A stretch of 64,000 nt of DNA from Polyodon spathula (Eukaryota; Chordata; Actinopteri; Acipenseriformes; Polyodontidae), in NCBI RefSeq assembly GCF_017654505.1, contig NC_054540.1:40039468-40103467 (forward strand). The letters are read 5' to 3'. A program made the position numbers and the translations under genes. Shown here piece by piece: positions 45,915 through 57,498 of the stretch (position 1 is its first letter; each line of letters starts with the position of its first letter). A model generated the notes under the pieces. It had not been told where the DNA came from. It worked only from the letters and a program-made list of their open reading frames with translations, and ran no database searches.

Positions 45915-46101
45915 CCCTATAAAAATGTACCACGGTTCTATAGTGTAGCTATACTATTATTATTATGGTTGTACAGCATTATTGTAACACAGGGAATCGT
46001 ACATTGATGGTGTAGGATACATATATTATACAATACAATTGTACTTTCACAGATACCATCGTACCTTGTTCCAAAAATGAACCTTGTACATTTTTATAGG
46101 G
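45915..46101. mobile_element. Candidate MITE, 187 bp, perfect 16-bp inverted ends
   Basis: CCCTATAAAAATGTAC at 45915-45930 and its exact reverse complement at 46086-46101. The interior is AT-rich with TGTA/TACA phrases and has no coding potential. A convincing target duplication was not found. The short size and perfect ends suit a non-autonomous DNA transposon. Confidence 0.6.
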
Positions 46102-47627
46102 TTCCAGTATTGTTGCAATGGAAACAAACTGAACAGTTTCCAAAGCGGAGGGCAGTATATTAATCAGAGAGTATCAAGCAGTATTTTTTAAATACGATGA
46201 CATCAAGACCATTCCCAACAATGCTTGCAGATTGTCTTTTTTTTTTTTTAGATACATTACAAACCGCAAATAGTTAACGATTGCTGCTTTTGTTATATTA
46301 TATGGAAACGTAAGCACATTAACTACTGCTTTCTATGTGTAATGATGATTAAATAGTTTTTGCAATGACGATGTATACATTATTTGAAAAACATAAATAA
46401 AATTGTCATATTACACGTCCGAGCCTTTCTTAACAATACAAACATTATGATACAGAGAAAAGGATTCCGTAAACAAAAGCACCACGACCAGGCAAAGTTA
46501 GTAGATCACTGATTCACTTATTGTCCCGTCCATCGAGAATGATGACGCTAGCTCGAAATACAAGGGTGAAAAGATACATTAATTATTTATTTCGAATTTT
46601 ATTTATTTTTAAATTTTGGCACAAATTCATGTTTTTCAGGTTAAACAAATTGACTCGTTCCATCAAGGTAAGCCATTTGTTTTTATCCATTACAGTGACC
46701 TTCAATTAACAGTATTCCTCACTTAGGCGTGAAAACATTTGAGATGTATTGCTTTCTTATTTTCAGATGCATACATGCAGATTTTTTTCTTTTGCTCTGG
46801 TGTTAAATGTAGGGTCAACTTGTCATTTTGTACTTTCTGTTTTGCTTAGGTAGCGGGAGTGTTGATGACATTGGTAGTAACGTTCAGTTAACAATAGGAA
46901 AGTGAGTCCAAAGTTAACTTCATAACTGTTGTTTTAACTGGCCATGATTATTTTGCTAGCGCTACAATGAAGGAAACTACAATGCTTATATTTATGTTTG
47001 CTTGACTTGGGAAGTTGGAGGACGGCGGACAGCGGGGTGGCAATATAACGGGTACAAATAGCACTGTATTTATATTTGAGACATTTGTTCATAGAGAATA
47101 GCTGAGATTAGCTTGCTTCGCGGATCTGTTTCTAGCATTTTTGTTCGCTTGCAGCCCTCTCCACACGTTTGGTATGAGGAGGGCTTTATTGCAGGAATAG
47201 TGGTGGTGTTCAAGCTTAAACACGGCTTTCAAATTATGTCTTTGATGGAATCATGTACAATGGTATGTAGATATGTTAAATAATAGTAGCCCATAGAAGA
47301 ATGATACATTCTGCTTAAGATGTAATAATTTGAATGCTGAGACAATCACATTTTTTTTTTTTTTTTACAAAAAAAGGGGGTTCATCTGGTAAAGGCACCA
47401 GCGCACTGTGTATGTAGAGGGTTAGTTATACAGTCAGGGGAGTGGTCATGTAGGTTAGGGAGGCAGAATCAGAATTTTGTTTTGTGAAGTCGAATAAAAA
47501 CCTGCTGAATAATGTTACATTAACATATTGAATTACATACCACCACTTTGTAGATTTCCATATACTTAATGAAAACAATGACAACAATGTGATATTTCAA
47601 ACTCTTAACATGATATATTGTACTACT
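46102..47627. other. No recognisable gene
   Basis: AT-rich with a poly-T run near 47350. Nothing assignable; the sequence just before 47628 is the Tx1-C target. Confidence 0.5.
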
Positions 47628-47642
47628 ACTATGGCTTCCAGT

Positions 47643-48212
47643 TGGCGGGAGACCCTCCGACCGCCGGAGGGCGTCGGTCCCCAGTGGGAGGCCCTGTATT
47701 CCCTGCTGGTCTCCAGGGGAGCTGGGGACCTGGGATGGAGGGTCCTGCACGGAGCGCTCGCGTCGGGAGAGATCCTGCGTCACTTTACCGACTCAGACGC
47801 TGCATGCCCTTTCTGCGGACAGTCCGAGTCGGTGGCTCACATTTATTTTCTTTGCGCCAGGCTGCAGCCGTTCTTCTTGCTTTTGAAGAATCTTTTGCTG
47901 CAGTTCTGGCTGCATTTCTCCCCCACCCTCCTCATCTTTGGGCACCCTGTTTGTGGCTCCAACAAAAAGAGAGACCTCCTCGTCAATCTGCTCCTGGCTC
48001 TTGCTAAACTGGCCATTTGCAAGACCAGGAAGCGTAAGATGAGCAGGGAAGGTCTCTTTGACTGCGGAGCCATGTTCAGGGCCCTCGTCCGTTCTAGGAT
48101 TAATTTAGAGCACGCCCACGCGGAGTCTGCTGGCGACATGGCATCGTTTGTCGACCAGTGGACTCTAGGGGGCGTGCTCTGTACCACCTCCCCTTTTGTT
48201 CTAAATATTTAA
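47643..48212 (+). CDS. Tx1-type LINE ORF2 C-terminus (Tx1-C)
   Basis: About 190 codons open to TAA at 48210-48212. Motifs are WRETLRPPEG, WRVLHGALASGEILRHF, then C-PF-C-GQSESVA-H-IYFL-C, a Cys2-His-Cys finger typical of the C-terminus of Tx1-group LINEs and thought to bind nucleic acid. A Leu/Phe-rich segment and a basic stretch (KTRKRKMS) follow. The Met codons before 47643 come from the flanking target, not the element. RT and endonuclease are missing. Confidence 0.85.
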   Translation, partial: WRETLRPPEGVGPQWEALYSLLVSRGAGDLGWRVLHGALASGEILRHFTDSDAACPFCGQSESVAHIYFLCARLQPFFLLLKNLLLQFWLHFSPTLLIFGHPVCGSNKKRDLLVNLLLALAKLAICKTRKRKMSREGLFDCGAMFRALVRSRINLEHAHAESAGDMASFVDQWTLGGVLCTTSPFVLNI

Positions 48213-48271
48213 TTTACAGTCCTTTTTTTTTACACCGGTTTTCGTTAAATTAGTTAAAAGTCCATTTCTTT

Positions 48272-48296
48272 TAGCATCCTCAAATTGAGGATGCTA
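48272..48296 (+). other. 3'UTR stem-loop of Tx1-C
   Basis: TAGCATCCTCA and TGAGGATGCTA form an 11-bp perfect stem around AAT, about 90 bp before the element's 3' end. Tx1-B keeps only the right arm. Such a structure could be what the element's RT recognises. Confidence 0.75.
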
Positions 48297-48397
48297 ATGA
48301 GAATTTTTTTCTCCAGCAGTTATTTGACGGCTGGAGATGTCCTATATATTGGATGGTCCCATTTAATGGACTTTTAAATAGGACTATGGCTTCCAGT

Positions 48398-51164
48398 AGA
48401 CTTTTCAATGTCATTCTTTGATTACATGATGTTAAATAAAATGTCTAAATTATGTTCATATAGTTTTCTTTTTTAATATATGTCTCAATTTCAAAATTCT
48501 AGGTGATGCAAAACATTTATCCATAGCTGTAGTTGATTTTCAGAGAACAAATTCCCTCCAGTTGCATACTTGTTATGGAACTCCCTCACATAACATAAAC
48601 TATAAGACCATCAGCAACCTACTGAAAGTAGAACTGGATGTAAATCAGGTGACTTTATCAGGTGACCTGTGGCTTGACTACAATCTAGAGTCAGACACTG
48701 TTTACTCTGTACTTTTTTCTTCCCAGGAGAGAACTGAGCTGTTTTTCTTGTTTGTCGATCTTCTGATATTTCTTTTGGTGGTTTGATGATTGTGTTGGTA
48801 GTTTATTTGAGTAAAGCATGCTACAGAGGTGGTACTCTTGTTTCTTGTATTTTTATTTTTACTTTTAAGAAACCAGTTTTTATTATTTACTGTAATATTA
48901 CAATGTCAGTGAAATCAAGCCTAGAATTGCAGTCAAAAAACAAGGATGCAACACTGCCTTTCTATAAATGTATGACAAAATGATGAACAACTTGATGAAA
49001 TTAAACTGTGCCGTTTGTTATATTAAAGGTGGAAAAAAACTCCTAATCGTGGTCATTTTAACTTCTGCAAGGGGTATTCCCTAATTTCTAAACTAATTGC
49101 CGCAATTAAAAAACAAAATACCTTTGTGCTCAAGTTGAAGACTTAACAAACCATATCCTGTCTGGTCCAAACACTCTAAATCTGTTTTATAAGGGAGTAA
49201 ACCCGTACGACCCAGATTTAAAAAAAGCTTGTGTCACCAGTGCACTTGAGTTCAAATATTTAGCTTGGCTTTTAGTACACAGCCCTATTTGCTAGCTACC
49301 ATCCAAGGAGCTTGTGGCTCGTGCTGAAAACAGGACTGCGGTGGGCATAAGAGGGAAACAATGAAGGCATTCAAAAATCGTGTTTATATTTTACCAGAGG
49401 TCACATTAACAATTACCCAAACCCCAATCCTTACCACCAACACCTTTTTGTTGGTTTTGCAAAAAATTTATGCATGTTTTTTTTTTCTTCTTTACCTTTT
49501 TGTAGGGGTGTATGAGAAGGTTGGGGAAAGAAACATAGATCTGTGTACTGTAGTACACTGAAAAATACAATGTGGAAGTGTTCCTGAATTGCTGTGTTTA
49601 GGATTAAAAAGGCTAAAAGCTTTTATTTTCTTCACACCATACTCTCACATTATGGGAAGTTAATAATGCAATACAGTAATAGACCAAGTCAATAGAAGAA
49701 AGCACTTGAGCAGATACAACAAGTCATACAACACACATAATTGTTCCTTCTGAAAAAATCATGCTACTATTTTGAGTAAAGAGCTTTGCAAATCATGCTC
49801 TTTAACCTATAATGATCCACTTTGTTGCTGTGCACTGCAGTGAAAGTTTCTTTTTTTTCCACAGCTGCAATGCCTACTGACTATCTACCCACACTGCATG
49901 TCTTGCGTGCGGTGAGAGTGCTGGCGTGTTCTCATCATGATTAGTTCTTTCCAAGACATTTTCTTACATTATTTGCAAACAGTCTACATGAGAGGCTGGA
50001 TTTATTCTCACAAAGCAATCAGATTATGGGGTAGGTTACTAAAGTGTTGTGCCTGTCTCAACCACTTGCAAACGAGTCAGAAGTCTTGGGTGAAATGTAC
50101 AGAACAAGCGCAATACTATTTTCAACTTTTCTTTAGGGAATGCTTTGCACCGGTTGTTTCTGTGTGCAGTTCGAGGGTAGATCAATATGTAATTCTAGGT
50201 GTTCCTGTATAAATTTGCAAAAGGGGGGGAGGATAGTGCAAATGAGTGTTAACAAATATTATAATGAGATGTATGAAAGCTGCAGGTAATTGCAACACTT
50301 AGAATTACATCAGTTTGCTAAGAACGTTTGAAAGCATATTTTAAACAATCGCAATTGCCAGTCCACTTTTTCTCATGCGTGTGCTCCATGCATTTTTGAG
50401 GAGTACAGCCAAATACCTATTTTTCTCTAAAAGCAGAGTGTACTTACAAGCCTTGAAAACAAATTTCTATGACATTTCTGGTTTCCCTAACATGTTGGGA
50501 GCAACAGACTAAACACGTGTGCCGCTAACTCGTTCACCTCATTCTGAGTATCTGTATAGGAATAGAAAACACTTCTATTCTATTAATGTGTGGGTGGTTT
50601 GTAATTGTGCACAATTTAGCACAGCACCCCTGACTAACTTAAATAAAAACTGACAGTATGCATTGGCTTATAGGCTACTAATACAAGCTAGTGGTATAAA
50701 GCAAAATTTAAAATCCCTATTAACGAGAATTGACTGTCCTCCTGTAACTACCATAACTTGTCAATGCGGCACCATGATCTGTTTTGTGTTACTTCTCTAG
50801 GCTGCCAAGTTAATAATAATAATAGTAATAAAGCTAAAATTATTGTTTCAATTTTAAATAATCTTTTATTCGCATTGTACCCCAATGTGTGCAATGCAGC
50901 AGCATGATTTATTTTGTGTTACCAAACCGGTAGCCTACAGGCTAAAGGAAAAAAAGTACACTAGGTGTTAATTTGATTTTACTACTGTACTGTATACTGT
51001 ATAGGCGTACTGTACAGATTTATATTTTTATAATGTGTAACATATCCTAAAGACATTAGTGTTATTTCAGCGCAATGATTTAGAGATTTAAAATACATTG
51101 AGCACTATAAAAGTAAACCCGACACCTCCTAACAAAAACAATGTTGTTTTGATTCTTATACATT
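48398..51164. other. No recognisable gene over 2.8 kb
   Basis: AT-rich, with short frames lacking motifs. It is the longest stretch in the window without an assignable repeat and could hold unique host intergenic or intronic DNA. Confidence 0.5.
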
Positions 51165-51287
51165 TCTAAACACATGTGAAACACAGACCCGTTTATATCC
51201 CGTGTACCAATGCCTATACACCAACATTTAACACACCACACGCAACATATAACAGACAATATACACAGGGGCGGGCACTTTGTCACA
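51165..51287 (-). mobile_element. LTR terminal fragment, same family as 12344-12943
   Basis: Contains CGTGTACCAATGCCTATACA, ACACGCAACATATAACAG and GGGGCGGGCACTTTGTCACA, colinear with the end of the solo LTR at 12.9 kb. Only about 120 bp is preserved. To its right, GCCATCTCCCCCCTTAAAAG is a purine run on the minus strand, which might be a polypurine tract if the following block is internal sequence. Confidence 0.7.
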
Positions 51288-52925
51288 TATGCAAAGCACA
51301 CATGGCCTCAATGGCCATCTCCCCCCTTAAAAGTCCAAAAGTCCAGGACCGGAGGCCTCAAGGGGCCCACAGGTCTCAAGACTGTCAGCAGAGACATCAA
51401 TAGTCCCCAGCCTGGATCCTCCAGCCAGGGTAGTTCTGGCAGCGGAAAGGCTGCTCTCCTGACCTCCCCCCTTCTTCAGAGCCGGCAGCTCCCCTTGGTG
51501 GGGCTCCGACCATAGTCCTTCTGGCAGCGAAGAAGCTGCAGTAGGAGCAGGTCTCTGGATCTCCCCCACGATCTCCAGCAGCGAAACTGCTGCTGGGGTT
51601 GGTGGTCTCCAGACCTCCTCCCCCTTCTTCGTGGCCGGCAGCTCCCCTTGGTGGGGTTCCGGCCACAGTACTTCCTGCTGCAATGCGGAACAACAGGCAG
51701 CCCCAGGCGAAGCTGTCCCAGCGACCCCAGGCAATGCGGAGCAACAGGCAGCCCCAGGCGAAGTGGTTCCAGCAACCCCAGGCGATGCCAGGCAGACATC
51801 CTTGGGCAAAGCGAGGCAGGCATCCTTGGGCGAAGCGAGATGGGCATCCTTGGGTGAAGCGAGGCAGGGAGTCAGGACAAGCTGGTGTGCGGGTGTTGGC
51901 ACTCTTTGTAGCCGCTGCGGCCGGGCTGTTTTCCGCTATGCTTCCCTCAGCAGACTATGTAGTGATTGCTGAGGAATGCCAGCATCAAGTCCTGGTACTC
52001 TTTCTTGTAAAGGGAGAGGCAGCTCCTGCTCCTCTCCCCCTGATGGTGATGGAGGCAGAGGCAGCTCCTCTCCTCTCCTCGTGAGGGTGGGGGGAGTGCT
52101 ACCAGCAGGCATTCCACCTCTGCTGGTGGGGAAAGTGATACCAGCAGGCATTCATCCTCTGCTGGTGGAAAGGGACCCAGCAGGCATTCACCCAGTGCTG
52201 GTGGGGAAAGTGATACCAGCAGGCGTTCATCCTCTGCTGGTGGGGGAAGTGATACCAGCAGACATTCATCCTCTGTTGGTGGGGGAAGTGATACCAGCAG
52301 GCATTCATCCTCTGCTGGTGGGGGAAGTGATACCAGCAGGCATTCATCCTCTGCTGGTGGGGGAAGTGATACCAGCAGGCATTCATCCTCTGCTGGTGGA
52401 AAGGGACCCAGCAGGCATTCACCCTATGCTGGTGGAGGTGGCGGAGGCAGAGACAGCTCCTGCTGCTCTCCTTATGATGGTGGGGGAAGTGATACCAGCA
52501 GGCATTCATCCTCTGCTGGTGGGGGTGGCGGAGGCATGTAGTCTCCTGTTGGTGAAGGTGGCGGAGGCAGAGGCAGCTTCTGCTGTTCTGCTCCTGCCGA
52601 TGGAGTTGGCAGAGGCAGCTCCTGCTGCTCTGCTCCTGCCCGTGGAGGTGGCGGAGGCAGAGGCAGCTCCTGCTGCTCTGCTCCTGCCAGTGGAGGTGGG
52701 AGCGGAGTGTAGTCTACCCTTGTTTCAGGGGACTGGTCCGGCTCTCTCTCTCTTGCAGGGGACTAGTGCGGCTCTCCCTCTGGCTATGGAGGTAAAACCA
52801 GGAGGCATTCTTCCTCTGCTGGTGAAGATGGGAGCAGTGGTTGCTGTGCCTTCCTCTTCTCCTTTCCCCTTCTCTGCCTCCTCCTCACCTTCCTCTCCTG
52901 GGCAAGTTCCTCCTCTCCCTCTTGG
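51288..52925. repeat. Minisatellite-rich block, possibly internal LTR-element sequence
   Basis: Three tandem arrays follow each other: imperfect repeats of over 100 bp with GCCGGCAGCTCCCCTTGGTG (51418-51680); 51-bp then 24-bp units with GGCAGCCCCAGGCGAAG and GCATCCTTGGGC (51690-51870); and the 39-bp array below. Long frames stay open on both strands because unit lengths are multiples of three. On the minus strand a 191-codon frame reads repeated LASPKDA and SPGAACCSALPGV. Which strand codes, if either, is not clear. Confidence 0.55.
52095..52530. repeat. 39-bp minisatellite
   Basis: Around ten units of GATACCAGCAGGCATTCATC followed by CTCTGCTGGTGGGGGAAGT, some shortened (AAAGGGACCCAGCAGGC variants). 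On the plus strand it encodes a 13-residue repeat with IHPLLVGEVIPAG. It lies within a 318-codon open frame at 51976-52932. Confidence 0.93.
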
Positions 52926-53810
52926 TACATAAGAACATAAGAACATAAGAACATAAGAAAGTTTACAAACGAGAGGAGGCCATTCGGCCCATCTTGCTCG
53001 TTTGGTTGTTAGTAGCTTATTGATCCCAAAATCTCATCAAGCAGCTTCTTGAAGGATCCCAGGGTGTCAGCTTCAACAACATTACTGGGGAGTTGATTCC
53101 AGACCCTCACAATTCTCTGTGTAAAAAAGTGTCTCCTATTTTCTGTTCTGAATGCCCCTTTTTCTAAACTCCATTTGTGACCCCTGGTCCTTGTTTCTTT
53201 TTTCAGGCTGAAAAAGTCCCTTGGGTCGACACTGTCAATACCTTTTAGAATTTTGAATGCTTGAATTAGGTCGCCACGTAGCCTTCTTTGTTCAAGAATG
53301 AACAGATTCAATTCTTTAGCCTGTCTGCATATGACATGCCTTTTAAACCCAGAATAATTCTGGTCACTCTTCTTTGCACTTTTTCTAGAGCAGCAATATC
53401 TTTTTTATAGCGAGGTGACCAGAACTGAACACAATATTCAAGATGAGGTCTTACTAGTGCATTGTACAGTTTTAACATTACTTCCCTTGATTTAAATTCA
53501 ACACTTTTCACAATGTATCCGAGCATCTTGTTAGCCTTTTTTATAGCTTCCCCACATTGTCTAGATGAAGACATTTCTGAGTCAACAAAAACTCCTAGGT
53601 TTTTTTCATAGATTCCTTCTCCAATTTCATTATCTCCCATATGATATTTATAATGTACATTTTTATTTCCTGCGTGCAGTACCTTACACTTTTCTCTATT
53701 AAATGTCATTTGCATTGTGTCTGCCCAGTTCTGAATCTTGTCTAGATCATTTAGAATGACCTTTGCTGCTGCAACAGTGTTTGCCACTCCCCCTACTTTT
53801 GTGTCGTCTG
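52926..53810 (-). mobile_element. CR1-type LINE, 3' part of CR1-H
   Basis: Four octamers of the tail, then the ORF2 C-terminus back to the FADDTKVGG codons, where homology stops at GTCGTCTG (53810). Tx1-D follows at once. The other part of the same copy is probably 58463-59891. Confidence 0.93.
53009..53810 (-). pseudogene. CR1 ORF2 C-terminal part (CR1-H)
   Basis: Two frames joined by a one-base loss near 53316 (ADRLKELNLF in other copies). It runs from just after the RT active site to GSISY. Several substitutions are private to this copy. Confidence 0.9.
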
Positions 53811-54698
53811 GAGCAGGTCACCCATGAGTGGAGCTCCTGCTTATCCTTTTGAAAAATTTTAAAAAACAGTTGTTTAAAGTTTTATTTTTGAAAATTTTTG
53901 GTTCTTTTCATTTATTTAAAGTAGTGGTGCACCTTTTAGTTAAAGAATTTTAATTTTTGAACGGTTCTTTTCTTTAAAATAAGTGTTTGTTTGTTTTGGT
54001 TTGTTTGTCTCCCTGCACTTGCATTGTAAGTGCAGGGGGGCGGCCATTTTGGATTTTTTCCTTTTGGTTGATTTTTATTTTTCCTTCTTTGAATTTTAAC
54101 TTTGCTTTCTCACTTTTATTTTAGGTGCTTTTTGATTTTATAATTAAGAGCACATTATTTAGTTTATTTTAAAATTATTTTTGCTTTGAAAAACTGTTTT
54201 TGACTTTGTTTTAAAAATCCCCTGCTCTTGCCTTGGGCAGAGTAGGGGAAGGGCAGGCACTTTTGTCTGCCCTGTTTCTTATTTTTATTATATTTTTTAG
54301 TTGAAGGTTTTTATTTTTAAAGAAAACCTTTAACTGGATTTATTTATTTTGATTATTATTATTGTTGTTTTCATTTTATCTCATTTTATTTCCTTTGGGG
54401 GGGAATAAAACGGGATAAGATAAAAAAAAAAAAAAAATGTATTAGTTTGTTTGGTTTTTGAATCACTTTTTGATTTTTTGTTTGCCCCTGGACTATTGGA
54501 GTGCAGGGGTGTGTGTTTATTTTTGTTTTGTTGAAAAAAAAAAAAAAAAATCATTTTTTTTGAAAAAATAAATAAAAAATTTTAGTTATTTTTCCTGTTT
54601 TGTTTTGCAAACCCCTGCACTGTTGGAGTGCAGGGGTGAGTCTGTCTGTTTCTTTTTGTTTTTGTTTAAATAAATAAATAAAAATAAAAAATTTTAAA

Positions 54699-57469
54699 AT
54701 GAGCGGGCAAGCTCAGGAAGCCCCGAAAAAGTGGGCAAAGGTGGCTGCAGCGGAAGCTGCAGCACCTTTTAAAAACATTACCAGGAGGCACGGAGTCAGG
54801 TGCCTCCTGAGGGACTCCCTCTCGATTGAGGGCTTTGTCAAGGCCATGGCCAAGGTGGTGGGGCCATCGGCGATTTTTCTTAAAATCGGAGGCCGCCGCG
54901 AACACGGCAATCGAGAGGGGTCTCGCTGTGGCGGGGATTTTTATCCCCGTCGAACCGCTCGCGGGCCTGGGCACTAGGGTCGTCCTTTCAAACGTGCCAC
55001 CTTTCTTGAGGGACGACCTGCTCAGGCCCCATTTGCAAGCCTTGGGGGAGATAAAGACATCACTCCACCCCCTCCCCCTAGGCTGCAAAGACCAGCACCT
55101 TCGCCACATTTTATCATTCCGCCGCCAGGTGACCATTCAACTGGCGGGTCAGGACGTGGCGGAGGGCAGCTTCGTGGTCCCCTTCGAGGGGACCAATTAT
55201 GTCATCTTTTCGGAGGAGGTGCGGTGCTACCACTGCAAGGAGCTGGGGCACCAGAAGAAGAGGTGCCCCAAGCTCCAGCAGGGCGCAAAGCCACCCGCGC
55301 CTGCACCGCGCCCCTCCGTGTCCACCTCGCCCCCGGGGCCCTCAAAGAGGCCCGCGGAGGGGGTCAAGACAACACCCGCCCCCCTCCCGGTAACATCAAA
55401 GGGGGGGAAGGGGGAGGAGGCCCCCGAGGCGGCCGGACCCTCCGCGCCTACCGTAAGCGCGCCGGGGGAGAAAGAAGGTGGCGGCGGCGGCCGGGTCCGC
55501 CGGGGAGGCCAAGCAGGGGGAGATGAAACCCGCCGCCTCGTCATCTGGCGGCGGGTCAGGGGGCGCTCCCGAAAAGGAGACTCCCTCGCCGGAACCCCCC
55601 GCCCGTAAAATAAAACATCTCCTCCCCGAGCGGGTGGAGAGAAACGCCACCGAAGGCGAGCTCCCCGCTGCCGCGACGGGGCGGGGGACCTTCTCTGGCA
55701 GCATAAGGGGGAAGAGGAAAGCACAAGCTCTCTTCCCCACCTGTGCACATAAGTGCACTAAAACCGGTCTCTTTGCGAGGGTCCCCGGGGGGACGAAAGA
55801 TAGCCCCCCGAAACCCAAAGGCCCGCCTCGGCGTCCCCCCTCCACCGGCAACGGGGGCCTCGGCCCTCGTCATGTCAAAGAGGGCGAGAAACATCCACCT
55901 GCCGAGGCGTTCCTGGGCTCCGCCGAAGAAGCGGAGCCCATGGAGGAGGCCCCCGCCGAGAGACCGAAAGAAGCCCTCGAGGCGGTTCCCCTCCCCGCGC
56001 CGCAAGAGACCGCGGACGTCGGCCCCGACTCCATCTTCGAGGGACCGGCCGCGGCGGGGAGCGCTGAGGGGGCGAAGGAGGGCTCCTCCGCGGAGCGGCT
56101 GCCTCGGGCGCCGTCCTCCTCCGACCGTGACACGGGCCCAGAACCCGGTGTTGCCGAAGAGGGGGCGGCTGAACCAACCCCCGAGGCAGAAGCGGGCTCC
56201 GCGGAAATGCGGGAGACCCCAGCCGAGGAGCCGGAGGGGGATGAAGAACCATCCCACCCGGAAAAAGATCCGCCCCGGGTCCCTCTCTCTGGTGTGTAGG
56301 CGGTCTCGGCCCCCTTGGCTGAGCCTTCTCCCGAGGAGCCCATCCGGGAGACCCCCGCCGAGGAGCCGGAGGGGGGCGAGGAAACGCCCCTCCCGGAAAA
56401 AGACCTGCCTCGTCCTGCCGACTCTGGCGAGGAGATGGACTCTGGCCCCGAGGCGGAAACGTGCTCCGGGGAGCACGCGAAAGAGACCCCTGCCAAGGGG
56501 CCAGAGGGGGGCGAGGAAACGCCCCTCTCAGAGAAAGAACTAAAACTGTCTCGGGCGTCCCTCTTTTGCGGGGACGAGAGCTCCGGCTCTCGCGCCGCCG
56601 CGGAGGGGGGCTTTGAAACACCCGCCGAGGCAGAGGCGGGCTCCGAGGAGCCCGCACTCGTGTCGGCTGCCGGAGCGCGGAAAGGAGGGGAAGAACCGGA
56701 GAGGGCAGAAGACGCCGCCCTCGAGGTAGATCCCCTCCTGGAAGCACAAAGGAGCCGCGAGACCGGTCCCCGACCCACCGCCGAGGGGCCGGTCTCTGTC
56801 GCGGTCACCGAGGGGGCGCAGGAGGAGCCACCGAAAGAGCCGGTGGCCGCGGCCGAGGGCGGGGAAGAAACCGAGAGGGTAGATCCCCTCCCTCCGAGGG
56901 TCGGGGACGGGCCTGAGACCGTGCCTCGGCCCCCGAAAGAGGGACCCAAGCCGTCGGGTTCGGCGGCGCGCGTCGAGCGCCCATCTGCGCCCCCTAAATC
57001 CAGGGTGCAGATGACGCCCGCGAGGGTCCCTCCGCCGATGTCTCCCGCGCCGTCCCCCGGGGGTGGGATGCCGGGAGACTCGATGAAAATTAAAATAAGA
57101 CGCAACGCGCTCACTCACCAACGTGAGTGCGTTGTGCTTCTTCGCCGCGAGGGGGGCGGTGGAGAACCGGAGAAGAGGGAGGAGGAGTCGAAGTCCGTGT
57201 GCGGCGCGAGCTCGGAGGCTCCGTCCGCCTCTTCTCCGAACATCCCTGCGGCGGAGCTCCTGGACTTCTTGGAGGCCACCACCCACCGCAGGGATAAGGT
57301 TCAGCTGGCCCTGGACAAATGGGGGGATTTCGAGAGAGTCCTAAACTCTTTGAGATCCTTCCTCAGGGCCGGCCACGCCAGCAAGACTTCGGGCACGTGC
57401 GTGCACATTCGTGCCCGAAAGCTGCACGACCAACTGGTGAACTTCGGGAGATCTCAGGGTCTCCTGTGA
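54699..57469 (+). pseudogene. Tx1-type ORF1 (zinc-knuckle, acidic repeats), disrupted
   Basis: ATG at 54699 (MSGQAQEAPKKWAKVAAAEA). The N-terminal globular part (LRDSLSIEGFVKAMAKVVGP) shifts frame near 54885 and continues with AGIFIPVEPLAGLGTRVVLS and VPPFLRDDLL. A CCHC zinc knuckle follows: CYHCKELGHQKKRC. A second frameshift lies near 55470 and an in-frame TAG at 56297-56299. The middle is a low-complexity Pro/Glu/Ala region with three repeats of about 135 bp (ETPAEEPEGGEETPLPEKD). The end, LLDFLEATTHRRDKVQLAL to the stop at 57469, looks helical. ORF1 proteins of this kind bind element RNA. Confidence 0.82.
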
Positions 57470-57498
57470 GTGTCGCCAGCCGCTCCTGACAGAGGACC

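Larger units (their letters stand above)
47628..48397 (+). mobile_element. Tx1-type LINE tail Tx1-C with 15-bp target duplication
   Basis: The element at 47643-48382 is flanked by identical ACTATGGCTTCCAGT at 47628-47642 and 48383-48397. It is 5' truncated in ORF2 and ends ...TTTTAAATAGG, like Tx1-A and Tx1-B. A perfect duplication and a single clean ORF suggest a fairly recent insertion. Confidence 0.9.

Noticed and set aside
45644..45933. Possible CRISPR-like or regulatory array in repeats near 45.7 kb
   Set aside because: Simple dinucleotide repeats without spacers, in a vertebrate context.
48398..51164. Host gene exons in the repeat-poor 2.8 kb
   Set aside because: Frames of 66-91 codons are at chance level for this length and show no splice-site-bounded conserved domain.
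55227..57286. Long minus-strand frames opposite Tx1-D ORF1 (up to 414 codons)
   Set aside because: GC-rich DNA leaves antisense frames open. They are Arg/Pro/Ser-rich without motifs, while the plus strand has the zinc knuckle and endonuclease.
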